64,000 nucleotides of DNA from Cytophaga hutchinsonii ATCC 33406 (GCF_000014145.1 NC_008255.1:683501-747500); one strand, 5' to 3'. Counted from the stretch's first letter, positions 44,188-53,865 are shown. The notes: generated by a model not told the origin, from the sequence alone. Numbers and translations are program-made.

Positions 44188-44239
44188 AATCAGGGACATT
44201 ACAACATTATCTTTCACCTCACCAATTACTGTTTTTTGA

Positions 44240-45430
44240 ATGAGTATTTTAATCACTGTTTGCGTTCTTTTGCTGTTAGCGTATATTTTTGATTTAACAG
44301 CATCGTTCACCAAAATCCCTTCTGTCATTCTGCTGCTGGTATCGGGCTGGCTGGTTAAACAGGCGTGCCACGCGCTTAAAATTAACGTTCCGGATCTTGA
44401 TCCTTTATTGCCCGTTCTGGGAACAGTAGGTTTGATCCTTATTGTACTGGAAGGCTCGCTGGAATTGGAAGTGGATAAAACAAAATTCCCGATGATTAAA
44501 AAATCCATTGCCGTTGCCTGTATTCCTATGGTTGTACTGGCGCTTTTACTGGGTTATTTTTTTAAGCATGTAGGCGGGTATACATTAAAAGATAGCATTA
44601 CATATGCGATTCCTTTTTGCGTGATCAGCAGTGCTATTGCCATTCCGAGTGTTTCAGGACTTCATTCACGTGTGCGTGAATTTGTGGTTTTTGAAACAAG
44701 TATGTCAGATATTTTAGGCGTATTGTTCTTTAATTTTGTTGCATTGAATGCGGTTATTAACACAGATTCGCTGATCGAATTTTTTATTCAGATTGTTGTA
44801 ATCACCGTACTGTCATTTATTGCAACGATCTGCTTGTCGTTGCTGCTTACAAAAGTGAACCATCACATCAAATACAGTCCTATCATCATCATCATCATTT
44901 TATTCTACGGCATTTCTAAGATATATCATTTACCCGGTCTTGTCTTTATTATTATTTTTGGTTTGCTGCTAGGCAATATAAAGGAATTGAGTAAACTTAA
45001 ATTTTTACGTAAAATCCAATATCAGGCAATTGAAACAGAAGTTAAAAAGCTGCACGAACTTAGCATTGAAGCTGCTTTCCTGATCCGCTCCTTGTTCTTT
45101 TTGTTGTTCGGATTTCTTATGCATACAAGAGAAGTACTGAACCCGGATACTATTCTGTATGCATTGGGTATTGTAGCAGCAATTATAATTATCCGGTTGC
45201 TGCAGCTGGCATTTTATAGAATACCGCTTGTGCCAATCCTGTTTATAGCACCACGCGGCTTGATTACTATTTTACTTTTTGTGGCCATTATTCCAGAACC
45301 CACTGGCTCTGTTGTAACCAAATCACTGGTGATTCAGGTGATTGTTATTTCGGCGCTGGTGATGATGCTGGGATTGATGCTTACACCGAAACAAATGCTT
45401 GCAGAGAGTCAGCACGAGAAATTAAGGTAA
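44240..45430 (+). CDS. Cation:proton antiporter family protein
   Basis: A 396-residue membrane protein with about 11-12 hydrophobic segments, of the CPA (Na+/H+ exchanger) fold: IPSVILLLVSGWLV in helix 2, VLEGSLELEVDKTKF, a proposed ion-site helix with ETSMSDILGVLFFNF, and LVFIIIFGLLLGN. No cytosolic TrkA-N domain follows. Probably exchanges Na+ or K+ for H+ at the inner membrane; ion unknown. Monocistronic. Confidence 0.85.
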   Translation: MSILITVCVLLLLAYIFDLTASFTKIPSVILLLVSGWLVKQACHALKINVPDLDPLLPVLGTVGLILIVLEGSLELEVDKTKFPMIKKSIAVACIPMVVLALLLGYFFKHVGGYTLKDSITYAIPFCVISSAIAIPSVSGLHSRVREFVVFETSMSDILGVLFFNFVALNAVINTDSLIEFFIQIVVITVLSFIATICLSLLLTKVNHHIKYSPIIIIIILFYGISKIYHLPGLVFIIIFGLLLGNIKELSKLKFLRKIQYQAIETEVKKLHELSIEAAFLIRSLFFLLFGFLMHTREVLNPDTILYALGIVAAIIIIRLLQLAFYRIPLVPILFIAPRGLITILLFVAIIPEPTGSVVTKSLVIQVIVISALVMMLGLMLTPKQMLAESQHEKLR

Positions 45431-45528
45431 TCAGTTTGCGTTTGATGGCGGCAATGGTATTAACAGCGTACGCAATGGTGCTGTTAATCTGCGCATAAGA
45501 CATAGATGTGATGCATCGACATTTTTTG

Positions 45529-45536
45529 TATCTTTG
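45529..45536 (+). promoter_or_regulatory. -7 promoter box of miaE
   Basis: TATCTTTG, exact TAnnTTTG, 24 bases upstream of ATG 45560. The -33 element is not evident. Confidence 0.55.
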
Positions 45537-45559
45537 CACCTGCATTCAATAACGCTATT

Positions 45560-46141
45560 ATGTTAGGATTAAAATTACCAACAGACCCGCGCTGGGTTGA
45601 AATTGTAGAAACAAATATTCCCGAAATATTAACCGATCATGCTTATTGTGAGCAGAAGGCAACAACCAATGCCATGTATATCGTGATCAACTTCCCGGAA
45701 TACACCGAACTGGTTAGTGATATGATCGACCTGGCACAGGAAGAACTGCAGCATTTTAAAATGGTGCACGACATTATCAAAAAACGAGGTTTGGTATTGG
45801 GGCGTGAGCGCAAAGACCCATATGCAGGAGATATCTACGCATTCATGCGCAAGGGACATATCCGTAAATATGTATTAATCGACCGTTTATTGTTTTCAGC
45901 ATTGATCGAAGCACGCAGCTGCGAACGTTTCCGCTTATTGAGTGAACAGATTAGTGATCCGGAGTTAAAAGAGTTTTACCGTGAACTGATGATCAGCGAA
46001 GCCACACATTATACCACATTCATCAACTATGCACGCAAATACAGCGAAGGTGAAGATATTGATAAACGCTGGCAGGAATTTTTAGCGTACGAAGCAACCG
46101 TTATTTCTAAGTATGGAGATAACGCCACAATGCACGGGTAA
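45560..46141 (+). CDS. miaE: tRNA-(ms2io6A)-hydroxylase
   Basis: A 193-residue non-heme diiron enzyme of the ferritin-like fold that hydroxylates the isopentenyl group of ms2i6A37 in tRNA. Iron ligands appear as E in DHAYCEQKA, E-x2-H in AQEELQHFKMVH, E in IEARSCERF and E-x2-H in ISEATHYTTF. Start MLGLKLPTDPRW is typical. Its own promoter box lies 24 bases upstream. Assignment is strong. Confidence 0.92.
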   Translation: MLGLKLPTDPRWVEIVETNIPEILTDHAYCEQKATTNAMYIVINFPEYTELVSDMIDLAQEELQHFKMVHDIIKKRGLVLGRERKDPYAGDIYAFMRKGHIRKYVLIDRLLFSALIEARSCERFRLLSEQISDPELKEFYRELMISEATHYTTFINYARKYSEGEDIDKRWQEFLAYEATVISKYGDNATMHG

Positions 46142-46147
46142 TGTTTA

Positions 46148-46313
46148 AAGTAATAGGTTTTAAGAAGATGTATTAATTGTCATTGTTAAATTTTTAAGAA
46201 TCGAAACCACAATTCTGTAAAAATGACAAGAGGAATTATTAAATATTATTCTTAATACATAAAAATTAAATGGACTTATTAAAACCATTCTTAAAACTTA
46301 AAACCTATTACTT
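46148..46313. repeat. 17-bp perfect inverted repeat spanning a whole intergenic gap
   Basis: AAGTAATAGGTTTTAAG (46148-46164) is the exact reverse complement of 46297-46313. The arms begin 6 bases after the miaE stop and end 5 bases before the flavoprotein start, enclosing 132 AT-rich bases. Could be a miniature mobile element or a long hairpin RNA; no target duplication is evident. Confidence 0.6.
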
Positions 46314-46318
46314 ATTAC

Positions 46319-47515
46319 ATGAACAGGCAGACAATTGCAATCATAGGCGGCGGCCCTTCAGCATTAATGCTTGCCGCCATGCTGGATGGTGAAAAATACG
46401 ACGTACATCTTTATGAAAAGAATGCAGCTGCCGGCCGTAAATTTTTAGTAGCAGGCGACGGCGGTTTTAATCTTACCCATTCAGAAGATCTTGAATCTTT
46501 TGTTACGCGTTATACACCACAGAAATTTTTAGAGCAGGCGCTGCGCACCTTTACAAACAAAGACTTATGTGATTGGCTTCAACACATTGGTATTGAAACA
46601 TACACCGGTTCAAGCAAACGGATCTTTCCGGTAAAAGGTGTAAAACCTATAGAAGTACTGAATGCTTTTATGGAACAGTTAAAAACAAAAAAGATAAATA
46701 TTCATACACTGCATGAATGGCGGGGCTGGACAGTAAATAATGCGGCCGTATTTTTACATAAAGAAAAAGATGTTGTTGTACAGGCGGATAAAATAGTTTT
46801 CGCACTTGGCGGGGCAAGCTGGAAAGTTACCGGATCAACCGGTGCCTGGCTGCATGCATTTCAAGAGAAAGGAATTAAAACAATTCCTTTTAAGGCATCA
46901 AACTGTACCTATCAGGTATTGTGGCCAGCGGATTTCATAGCGAAGCATGAAGGGCAGTGGCTGAAAAATATTTCAGTTGCCGCAGGTGATCAGATAAAAA
47001 AAGGCGAGCTGGTAGTAACAGCATATGGTCTGGAAGGCGGGGCTGTCTATGCATTAAGCCCGCTGCTGCGGAAGCAAATTCAAAACACAGGTAAAGCTGC
47101 AATGCAGATTGATTTTAAACCATCTTTTTCTAAAGAATCATTGATTCAAAAACTTTCGCTTAAAACAACAAAATCACTTACGCAGATTTTGAAGAATGAA
47201 ATCAAACTAAGCGACACACAGATTGCTTTATTAAAAGCAGTTATTCCGAAAGAAACTTTTTTAAATGCTGAACAACTTGCAACCAATATAAAATCTTTTC
47301 CTGTAGCAATAACCGGTATGGCACCAATCAATGAAGCGATCTCTACGGTTGGCGGCATTGCTTTATCGGAAGTAGATGACACGTTTCAGTTAAAACAATT
47401 GCCCGGACACTATGTGATCGGTGAAATGCTGGACTGGGATGCGCCTACCGGCGGGTACTTGCTGCAGGGCTGTTTTAGTATGGGAGCGTTGCTGGCGAAG
47501 GTATTGAACATATAA
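46319..47515 (+). CDS. FAD-dependent oxidoreductase (HI0933/BaiN-like flavoprotein)
   Basis: 398 residues. FAD-binding Rossmann loop IAIIGGGPSALMLAAML at the N-terminus, RKFLVAGDGGFNLTHSE (family signature GxxGGGRCNxTN variant), VFALGGASWKVTGSTG, and a C-terminal FAD site with GWD-like LDWDAPTGGYLLQGCFSMG. This matches the HI0933-like family, specifically the shorter TIGR03862-type group. Substrate unknown. It starts directly after the 17-bp inverted repeat. Confidence 0.88.
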   Translation: MNRQTIAIIGGGPSALMLAAMLDGEKYDVHLYEKNAAAGRKFLVAGDGGFNLTHSEDLESFVTRYTPQKFLEQALRTFTNKDLCDWLQHIGIETYTGSSKRIFPVKGVKPIEVLNAFMEQLKTKKINIHTLHEWRGWTVNNAAVFLHKEKDVVVQADKIVFALGGASWKVTGSTGAWLHAFQEKGIKTIPFKASNCTYQVLWPADFIAKHEGQWLKNISVAAGDQIKKGELVVTAYGLEGGAVYALSPLLRKQIQNTGKAAMQIDFKPSFSKESLIQKLSLKTTKSLTQILKNEIKLSDTQIALLKAVIPKETFLNAEQLATNIKSFPVAITGMAPINEAISTVGGIALSEVDDTFQLKQLPGHYVIGEMLDWDAPTGGYLLQGCFSMGALLAKVLNI

Positions 47516-47546
47516 AAGAATATGTTATTTCGGTTTGTAATTATTT

Positions 47547-47576
47547 TTGCCTTCTTGGAATAATAGTTTAAATTTG
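47547..47576 (+). promoter_or_regulatory. Promoter of a secreted hypothetical gene
   Basis: TTG at 47547-47549, 19-base spacer, TAAATTTG at 47569-47576 (exact TAnnTTTG). The ATG is only 17 bases after the -7 box, giving a very short leader. Confidence 0.65.
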
Positions 47577-47593
47577 ATTTTAAATATTTATTT

Positions 47594-49204
47594 ATGAAAA
47601 GCATATTTCTAATAATCAGTGTGTGTGTATTAAACATTTTTACACTGCAGGCACAAAAACCTACTATTGTTTTCAGTGCAGACAAGACCCCGCAAAAAGA
47701 TCAGGTAGCCAAGTTAAGGATATTAAAGAATGGCAATACGGCAAGTATTGAACTGATTGAAGATATTGGTATTGTATGTAAATTATATGATACCAATAAA
47801 AAGAAAGTTAGTGAAGTAACAACACCTTTGGCTGACAAAATAAATAAAAGCAGATTAAGATGTGTGTATGAAATCAACAATGAAATTATGGTCATGTTGG
47901 TGATTTTTCCTAAAGGGGTTCCAACATTAATGAGATATTTATATGATGGGACAACAGGCAAACTAAAAAGCGAAACTTCAATTTTGGAAATGCCTGTACT
48001 TACCGGAGATCCCAGATATCATCTGACAGATTCGCGATATGTACTATCTGATTATAAAATTGTGAAAGATCCTTCCAGTGATTATTATGCAGTAGTATTA
48101 TGCGACATATTCGCTAAAGAAATTAATAAGCGAATAGAGATTGTTCATTACTCTCCTGTTCATGAAAAAGTAACCCGGGCATATTTAACATTAATGGAAA
48201 GTCAATATAAGTATATATCTGCTTTAGATATGTATGTGAATGCAGGAGAGTCTGTGATATTAGCTACGTATGGTTGCAATACGACGAAAAAAGACGGTGA
48301 AGGGGCAACATATTATCTGTCACAACTTAAAGCAGGAGCAACCGCCTTTACAACTAAAATACTGGCTCAGACAAAATCATCGGAACAAACGGAAGATAAT
48401 GCTGTTTGTAAGTTCATATTTGATGCTAAAAGCAAGCAGCTGAAAGCGCTCATCAATATAATTGATACAGACGTATTGCATAGCCATTTCATAACACAAA
48501 CCATAAATCCACAAACACTCGCGTTTAATAAACTAACGCAGGTTACAATCAATAAAGCATTAGATTATTATAAAAAAAATATCAATGCCGAAAAGTTGTA
48601 TAATGAGAATGATATACAGAATTATATAATTGATCAAAAAGGAAATGATTTTTTTCTGGTTCAGTCGGCTGGAAGGGTTTATTCGCAATATTCATCAGTG
48701 GTATGGATGTCTGAAATTGCAATAACCTCTTCTTCACCGGATGGACAGGAGATTTATGGACGGGCTATACCTTATGCGAATATGCACACTGCGTCCCCAA
48801 AAAGGATGAGTTATATGGATGCTCCCAAAGGTCAGTTTTTATATCCCAATGCGGATGAATTTTACGGTACATATGTGGAATTAATTGCAGGGAAAGAAAA
48901 TAACTATATTTTATTAAATGATCTTCCGGAAAAATTTGACCGGCCTGAAAACGAAAAAAGTGTAGGCGTCAATCTCGCGGGTATGAACCACGATGATCTC
49001 AGCGGATGTATTTTTACATTTAACAGTGAAGGAAAGATGACTAAAGACTATTTATTCGGAAAGCCCGCTAAGGCAACGGATGCAAAGTATGCATTATTCC
49101 ACACAGGAGATTACAATGCTGAAACAGGCATGTATGTAACGCAGGTTGTAGAACGTGTTAATGGTAAAAAAGTAATCAGCATTGCCTGGATTAATTTGAA
49201 ATAA
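47594..49204 (+). CDS. Secreted protein of unknown function
   Basis: 536 residues with a signal peptide (about 1-20, MKSIFLIISVCVLNIFTLQA). The mature part is beta-rich and lacks recognised domains; the rhythm of strands separated by KDG/DNK turns could be a propeller of the kind seen in other secreted proteins here. No type IX sorting tail, so a periplasmic place is most likely. Own promoter and terminator. Confidence 0.7.
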   Translation: MKSIFLIISVCVLNIFTLQAQKPTIVFSADKTPQKDQVAKLRILKNGNTASIELIEDIGIVCKLYDTNKKKVSEVTTPLADKINKSRLRCVYEINNEIMVMLVIFPKGVPTLMRYLYDGTTGKLKSETSILEMPVLTGDPRYHLTDSRYVLSDYKIVKDPSSDYYAVVLCDIFAKEINKRIEIVHYSPVHEKVTRAYLTLMESQYKYISALDMYVNAGESVILATYGCNTTKKDGEGATYYLSQLKAGATAFTTKILAQTKSSEQTEDNAVCKFIFDAKSKQLKALINIIDTDVLHSHFITQTINPQTLAFNKLTQVTINKALDYYKKNINAEKLYNENDIQNYIIDQKGNDFFLVQSAGRVYSQYSSVVWMSEIAITSSSPDGQEIYGRAIPYANMHTASPKRMSYMDAPKGQFLYPNADEFYGTYVELIAGKENNYILLNDLPEKFDRPENEKSVGVNLAGMNHDDLSGCIFTFNSEGKMTKDYLFGKPAKATDAKYALFHTGDYNAETGMYVTQVVERVNGKKVISIAWINLK

Positions 49205-49241
49205 TACTTTGCAGATGTATTCTGTACAACTGCGTTCAAAT

Positions 49242-49286
49242 AAAAAAGGTTTGCACCTGTTTAAATATAGGAGCAAACCTTTTTTT
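49242..49286. terminator. Bidirectional terminator between convergent genes
   Basis: Perfect 13-bp stem AAAAAAGGTTTGC (49242-49254) with GCAAACCTTTTTT (49273-49285), flanked by A-run and T-run. It serves the secreted hypothetical (plus) and the gene ending at 49304 (minus). Confidence 0.9.
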
Positions 49287-49303
49287 ATTTCAATTAAGTA
49301 ACC

Positions 49304-50338
49304 TTATTTCTTCGGTATCTGTTTATCTAAAAATGCATCGCCAGCGGCGTTCCATTCGTTAAAGAGCTGCGTTCTTTTTGCATTTAAGGTGTTATTTTTT
49401 GTATTGTATGCATTGATCGATTCGTTATACTTTCCTAATGCTGCATTGTACTGATCAACTTCTTCTTTTGTTACCGATCCTTTAGGTTTTGAATCCACAA
49501 CCTTTTTGATCTTTTCAAAATTTTCTTTAGCTAAGAAAAAATCCAGCATACCCGGAATCTGATTTGTTGCTTCGTCCTGATAGAAATTTAAAATGTTTCT
49601 CAATGCTACTTCCAGCGTACCATCACCTTTATATGACGGTATAGTATCCAATGATTTTAATCCCTCCCTGGAAGCTTGTATCAAAGCTGTACGGCTTTGC
49701 TGCACCAGGCTTATGTTGCCGGCGGAAAGCGCTGCGATCATCTGCTGTTCCTGAAAAGAACTTTTAAAAAGCAACAGGTTCAAGTTGCTTTGAAACTTCA
49801 TTACACTGTTTGCTATCTTGATAACTTTATCACGGCTGTCATCCGCGCCGGCATTCATGGTGATATTGTTTTCCGCAGCAAAAGCCGCTATCTGCGTATT
49901 AACCATTTCTGAACCCTTATTGATCTTTTGATTGGCAATTTCCTGGGCCGTCACATACGCTTCCATCATATCATACGATTGTTCCGAGATGGCTTCCATA
50001 TCCATGATCTTGGAATAATCATTCGTCATTACATTATAGGAAAGGTCCAGATAGGATATCAATGAATCGCGTAGAGTTGTTTTGCCATTAAATGCTTTTA
50101 TCTTTGAAATTTTACTTTTAGAAGTTTTTAAAATCGTAAGCACTTCCTGTCTTTTCGTTTCAGCCTTCTTGGCACTCTTGCCGTGCGCCACCTGATTGAT
50201 GTATTCAAAGTATCCGTTTTTTATAGTTCCGAATTCCATTGTCATACTATTTAAATATTCTACTGCTGTTTGAGAAAAAGCAGTAGAATAAATGAAAAAT
50301 AGCAAGCATAAGACAACATACTTCATAGAGTGTTTCAT
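49304..50338 (-). CDS. Secreted protein, probably LIC11966-type surface family
   Basis: 344 residues, start ATG 50338 (MKHSMKYVVLCLLFFIY) with a signal peptide to about 24 (AFSQ); a second ATG four codons later is possible, and the open frame upstream overlaps the protease gene. The mature part is almost all helical, rich in Lys, Asn and Met, with the pattern YLDLSYNVMTNDYSKIMDMEAISEQSYD that I associate with LIC11966-type surface proteins, though I am not certain. Four bases downstream of the S41 protease gene, so the two are an operon. Confidence 0.65.
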   Translation of the reverse strand: MKHSMKYVVLCLLFFIYSTAFSQTAVEYLNSMTMEFGTIKNGYFEYINQVAHGKSAKKAETKRQEVLTILKTSKSKISKIKAFNGKTTLRDSLISYLDLSYNVMTNDYSKIMDMEAISEQSYDMMEAYVTAQEIANQKINKGSEMVNTQIAAFAAENNITMNAGADDSRDKVIKIANSVMKFQSNLNLLLFKSSFQEQQMIAALSAGNISLVQQSRTALIQASREGLKSLDTIPSYKGDGTLEVALRNILNFYQDEATNQIPGMLDFFLAKENFEKIKKVVDSKPKGSVTKEEVDQYNAALGKYNESINAYNTKNNTLNAKRTQLFNEWNAAGDAFLDKQIPKK

Positions 50339-50342
50339 ACGA

Positions 50343-52460
50343 TTATTTTTGTTTAAGTTTAATAAAATCACACATGATATCATGTGTCTGCTGTAAGATC
50401 AGGTCTGTTTTTAATTCATCCAGATAGCCGGTATACAGTTTTTTATAATTCGCATCGTAACTTAAAAAGTCACTTTCAAGGCGGTTGTAATATACTTCAA
50501 ATCCCGGACGTACAAATGAGCCGGCTGCAGATTCTTTTTCATTTTCTGCTTTCAATATACGCATGTCTTTCCAGAAGCCTGCAGCAGTTAAATGAATGAT
50601 AATATCATCATCTTGTGTTGTATGCAGCGAGTCCGAAACATGTTTCAGTTGCTTATACTGCGGGTTTTCTTTTATCCGTATATTGTTCATCTCATTTAAG
50701 GATGCAACAGGCAGCGCTTCCGGAAATGCAAAAACAGCTTTTTTGGCAATCGAGTCACCTTTAAGATAAAATGGTTCTGTGTTTTCTTTTTCAGATAATA
50801 CATCCAGATACGGAAGTATTATGTCGGGCGTTACACCTTTACCCTGGTAGCTGAAGCCTGATGTGCGGTACAATTTTATTTCCGTGATCTTCGTCGCGCC
50901 CATGTTATCAGTGGCAGAAAATGTGCTGATTGATTTTGTTGTATCCAACTGTGAAATACTCTGGCCGGTAGCTTTCCCGTATGTTTGTTCTCCAACGATC
51001 AGTGCACGGTGATTGTCCTGCATGGCTGCACTGAATATTTCTGAAGCAGATGCACTGTATCCATTCACCATAATGCACAATGGTCCGTCATACACGGTAC
51101 CGCGGTTCATATCTTTGGTTAAAGTTGCTTTTCCGCTGCGTTCCAGAACATAAAACAACGGGCCTATGTCGATAAATAAACCTGACATGCCAACAGCTTC
51201 ATACAAAGAACCTCCGCCATTGTTCCGCAGATCAATGATTAATCCTTCAATGTTTTCATTTTTTAATTTTAAAATTTCTTTCGACAATTCATTGGCAGCG
51301 CCTAAAGCATTGGGATTTGAATCGTCCGAATAAAAAGAAGGAATAGATATGTAACCTATTTTTTTAGCATCCTTAATGATATAACTTTTAACGGTATTGT
51401 TTTCAAACTTTATTGCTTCACGTTTTAATTTAATCGTCTCACTTGATCCGTTATCTTTTTTTAAACCGATTTCCAAAAGCGAATATTTTTCGTTTTGAAG
51501 CAAGGCATTCGCTTCTGTGTGTGTTAATGCAGATACATCAAACACCTGCTGATTCAATTTGAACCACAATACAACATCATTCTCTTGTATCACATTGGAA
51601 AACCATGCCGTACTTCCCGGCGCTACGTAACGGATGGATAAATTTCCGAATGCTGTTTCTCCGAAAAATACACCAAAGGTTAAGACCTTCGACTGCAGGT
51701 GTTCTGAAAATTCTTTAAATGCCGTGTAATTATAATACTCCGTATGCGGATCAAAGCGCTTGCAGATTGCATTCAGCAAGGCATTTTCAACAGTTGCAGT
51801 AAAATCGGTTGAAGGATCAGCTAATGCATTTATTTTTTTTAATTCCTTATCAATAATCGTACGGGTAATTTTATTTTTATCTGCTAAAAAATTGCTTGGG
51901 GCAGCAACATCGGTGCTGTGTGCAGAGTCGACGGCGTAATACAGATTATTCAATACAAGAAATTTAATGTTCCGTTTCCATCGGCTTATTTTTTTTTCTT
52001 TCGATTCCATGAATTGTCTTTTGGAAGAAGAAAAAGTAACAATTTCATTTTCGCTGAAATTCAATTCATTCGCGGCAAGCGTCTGAAGAATAGCCTGGCT
52101 TTCTTTTATTCTGGTTTGATACAATTCAGATATTCCGGCGATCAGCGTACAAAGATCTTTGGCAGAAGAAGGTTTAAGATTTTGTATCTGTATTAATAAG
52201 TTTTGTCTGTCTGATTCATAGAAATGTATTTTTTTATAATCAAGTTCCGTTAATAACAAATCTGCAATTTCTACAGAAACAGTATGATTGAATTGTATCG
52301 GAGCAATATGTTTTTTAGTTAGCAATACCCATAATGCATCTGTTTTTTTTGAACAGGATGGCTGCTCTGTTTTACTGGTTTGTGCAGATGCCGGAATTGC
52401 TACAAATGTCAGCAGCAATAAAACAATTAGTTGAATACGGGAGAGAATAAAACCTATCAT
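50343..52460 (-). CDS. S41-family C-terminal processing peptidase-like protease
   Basis: 705 residues. Signal peptide about 1-26 (ending IPASAQ); a helical N-terminal region (to about 240); a PDZ-like stretch (about 270-350, with LTFGVFFGETAFGNLSIRYVAPGS); and the S41 catalytic core (about 360-560) with LIIDLRNNGGGSLYEAVG, the nucleophile Ser in VNGYSASASEIF (about 470) and the Lys of GKATGQ (about 495). Periplasmic serine-lysine protease trimming or degrading exported proteins. Longer than usual because of N- and C-terminal extensions. Confidence 0.88.
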   Translation of the reverse strand: MIGFILSRIQLIVLLLLTFVAIPASAQTSKTEQPSCSKKTDALWVLLTKKHIAPIQFNHTVSVEIADLLLTELDYKKIHFYESDRQNLLIQIQNLKPSSAKDLCTLIAGISELYQTRIKESQAILQTLAANELNFSENEIVTFSSSKRQFMESKEKKISRWKRNIKFLVLNNLYYAVDSAHSTDVAAPSNFLADKNKITRTIIDKELKKINALADPSTDFTATVENALLNAICKRFDPHTEYYNYTAFKEFSEHLQSKVLTFGVFFGETAFGNLSIRYVAPGSTAWFSNVIQENDVVLWFKLNQQVFDVSALTHTEANALLQNEKYSLLEIGLKKDNGSSETIKLKREAIKFENNTVKSYIIKDAKKIGYISIPSFYSDDSNPNALGAANELSKEILKLKNENIEGLIIDLRNNGGGSLYEAVGMSGLFIDIGPLFYVLERSGKATLTKDMNRGTVYDGPLCIMVNGYSASASEIFSAAMQDNHRALIVGEQTYGKATGQSISQLDTTKSISTFSATDNMGATKITEIKLYRTSGFSYQGKGVTPDIILPYLDVLSEKENTEPFYLKGDSIAKKAVFAFPEALPVASLNEMNNIRIKENPQYKQLKHVSDSLHTTQDDDIIIHLTAAGFWKDMRILKAENEKESAAGSFVRPGFEVYYNRLESDFLSYDANYKKLYTGYLDELKTDLILQQTHDIMCDFIKLKQK

Positions 52461-52670
52461 GTGAAGAAAATAAATAAAAGGAGAAGATCCGTGTCACCCG
52501 GAAAGTTACCTGTTGTATTTAAACAGCTGATGCACGAACATACTAAAATCCTTAAAAAGAAGGAAAATAAATATAAGAGGAATGCATAAACATGCAGATT
52601 TTTAGATGATAACAGTGGGTTTAGCCCTATAGATATAGACTTGAACTATTTTTATACCTAACTTGCTCCC

Positions 52671-53324
52671 ATGGAAAATGAAGAATTAAAGGCAATAGCT
52701 GCCCAATTAAGACAGCCTCATGGGAGTAAGGGAATTCAGGTGTCGGATATGATGCATGAATCGAATATAAACATGACCCGGCAAACGATAAAAACGTTGG
52801 AGTTATCGGCAAACGAAGAAGTACTGGAACTCGGTCATGGTAATGCAGGCCATTTACAGTATCTGTTTGAAATTGAAAAAACAGTCAGATATTATGGACT
52901 TGAAATTTCTGAATTGATGCATGCGGAAGCAAAGCAGATCAATAAGTCGTTTGCTGATCATAAGCAGGCATTCTTTTTTATGTACGATGGCATGGATATG
53001 CCTTTTGGGAATGATTATTTTGATAAAGGCTATACCGTAAACACACTTTATTTCTGGGAAGAACCTGTAAAGATGCTACAGGAAATATACCGCGTTATGA
53101 AACCTGAAGGTATATTCAGTATCGGGTTTGCGCAAAAGTCATTTATGGAACAGTTGCCATTCACGCAATTTGGTTTTACCTTATACGATACAAAAACGGC
53201 AGAAGCATTAGTAGCTAAAACTGATTTTAATCTTGTAAAATCAGAAACTCAGGTAGAGCAGATAAAAGGTAAAATAGGCGGGATGCTTAGCCGTGAGTTT
53301 ACAATACTTACACTAAAAAAGTAG
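52671..53324 (+). CDS. Class I SAM-dependent methyltransferase
   Basis: 217 residues. The SAM-binding loop is VLELGHGNAGHLQYL (about 44-58); the acidic residue after strand 2 is in YYGLEISELM; FDKGYTVNTLYFWEEPVKMLQEIYRVMKPEG has the usual post-motif pattern of small-molecule methyltransferases (UbiE/Methyltransf_11 type). Substrate unknown. Single gene, divergent from the S41 protease operon. Confidence 0.85.
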   Translation: MENEELKAIAAQLRQPHGSKGIQVSDMMHESNINMTRQTIKTLELSANEEVLELGHGNAGHLQYLFEIEKTVRYYGLEISELMHAEAKQINKSFADHKQAFFFMYDGMDMPFGNDYFDKGYTVNTLYFWEEPVKMLQEIYRVMKPEGIFSIGFAQKSFMEQLPFTQFGFTLYDTKTAEALVAKTDFNLVKSETQVEQIKGKIGGMLSREFTILTLKK

Positions 53325-53328
53325 TTAA

Positions 53329-53460
53329 TCAATTACAACCCTGAGCACAAGGTTTCTTTTTAGTCATTTCTCCGTTATACTGACCTGGTGTTACACTTGA
53401 TTTACAGCTGCTGAAAAGAAGCAGCATGATAGTAGTGCATAGCAGAAATTGTTTTTTCAT
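53329..53460 (-). CDS. Very small cysteine-containing lipoprotein (43 residues)
   Basis: A 43-codon frame from ATG 53460 to TGA 53329. It starts with MKKQFLLCTTIMLLLFSSCK, a complete lipoprotein signal with lipobox FSSC (Cys 19), followed by a 24-residue mature peptide, SSVTPGQYNGEMTKKKP and CAQGCN, with two more cysteines. Bacteroidota carry many such tiny lipoproteins of unknown role. It is 35 bases downstream of the minus-strand membrane-protein gene and just beyond the convergent methyltransferase stop. Confidence 0.7.
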   Translation of the reverse strand: MKKQFLLCTTIMLLLFSSCKSSVTPGQYNGEMTKKKPCAQGCN

Positions 53461-53495
53461 ATTGCATTAACGCAGGTGTCAGACTAATTCGTGTA

Positions 53496-53816
53496 TCAGC
53501 GGATGAAATTTTTGAAGCACTCCTGAAAATAGGGTCCTACGTAAAACACCGGTTTTTCTTTTTCTTTTAAGGCAGACAATAAGCCTAGTATCCACAAGGC
53601 AAAGCAGATCAGATCAAAAGGGCCTAACAAAAAATACAGACGAAAGAAACCAAGTATTATTGAACCTCCAATAGACATGATTTGTATGCCAAGTGTCTGT
53701 CGCAGGTGAAACCTTGCTAATGAGTCTTTAGTATTGTTTTCCAGATACAAGATGAATGCTATAAGCCAGCCTATAAAAGGAATGTAGGAGATAAGTGCTA
53801 TAGTTTTGCCGTTCAT
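53496..53816 (-). CDS. DUF4870-like small membrane protein
   Basis: 106 residues with three hydrophobic segments (IALISYIPFIGWLIAFILYL, LGIQIMSIGGSIILGFFRLYF, LICFALWILGLLSAL) and the conserved FHLRQTLGIQ between the first two, which is the pattern of DUF4870/Tic20-like proteins. Function unknown. Same direction as the small lipoprotein downstream. Confidence 0.75.
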   Translation of the reverse strand: MNGKTIALISYIPFIGWLIAFILYLENNTKDSLARFHLRQTLGIQIMSIGGSIILGFFRLYFLLGPFDLICFALWILGLLSALKEKEKPVFYVGPYFQECFKNFIR

Positions 53817-53865
53817 AATTACAATGTTTATTACATAACAAGATAAACAGGTAGTGTCAAAAATA

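Larger units (their letters stand above)
43857..44239. other. Gene-free stretch with a candidate structured RNA and a terminator
   Basis: 383 bases. From about 43894 to 43980 a pairing AAGAACC/GGTTCTT (43905-43911 with 43959-43965), flanked by weaker CCGC/GCGG pairing and enclosing a CTGCAG palindrome, suggests a folded RNA. A terminator (44080-44111) follows, then the antiporter -7 box (44180-44187). No coding frame of note. Confidence 0.4.
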
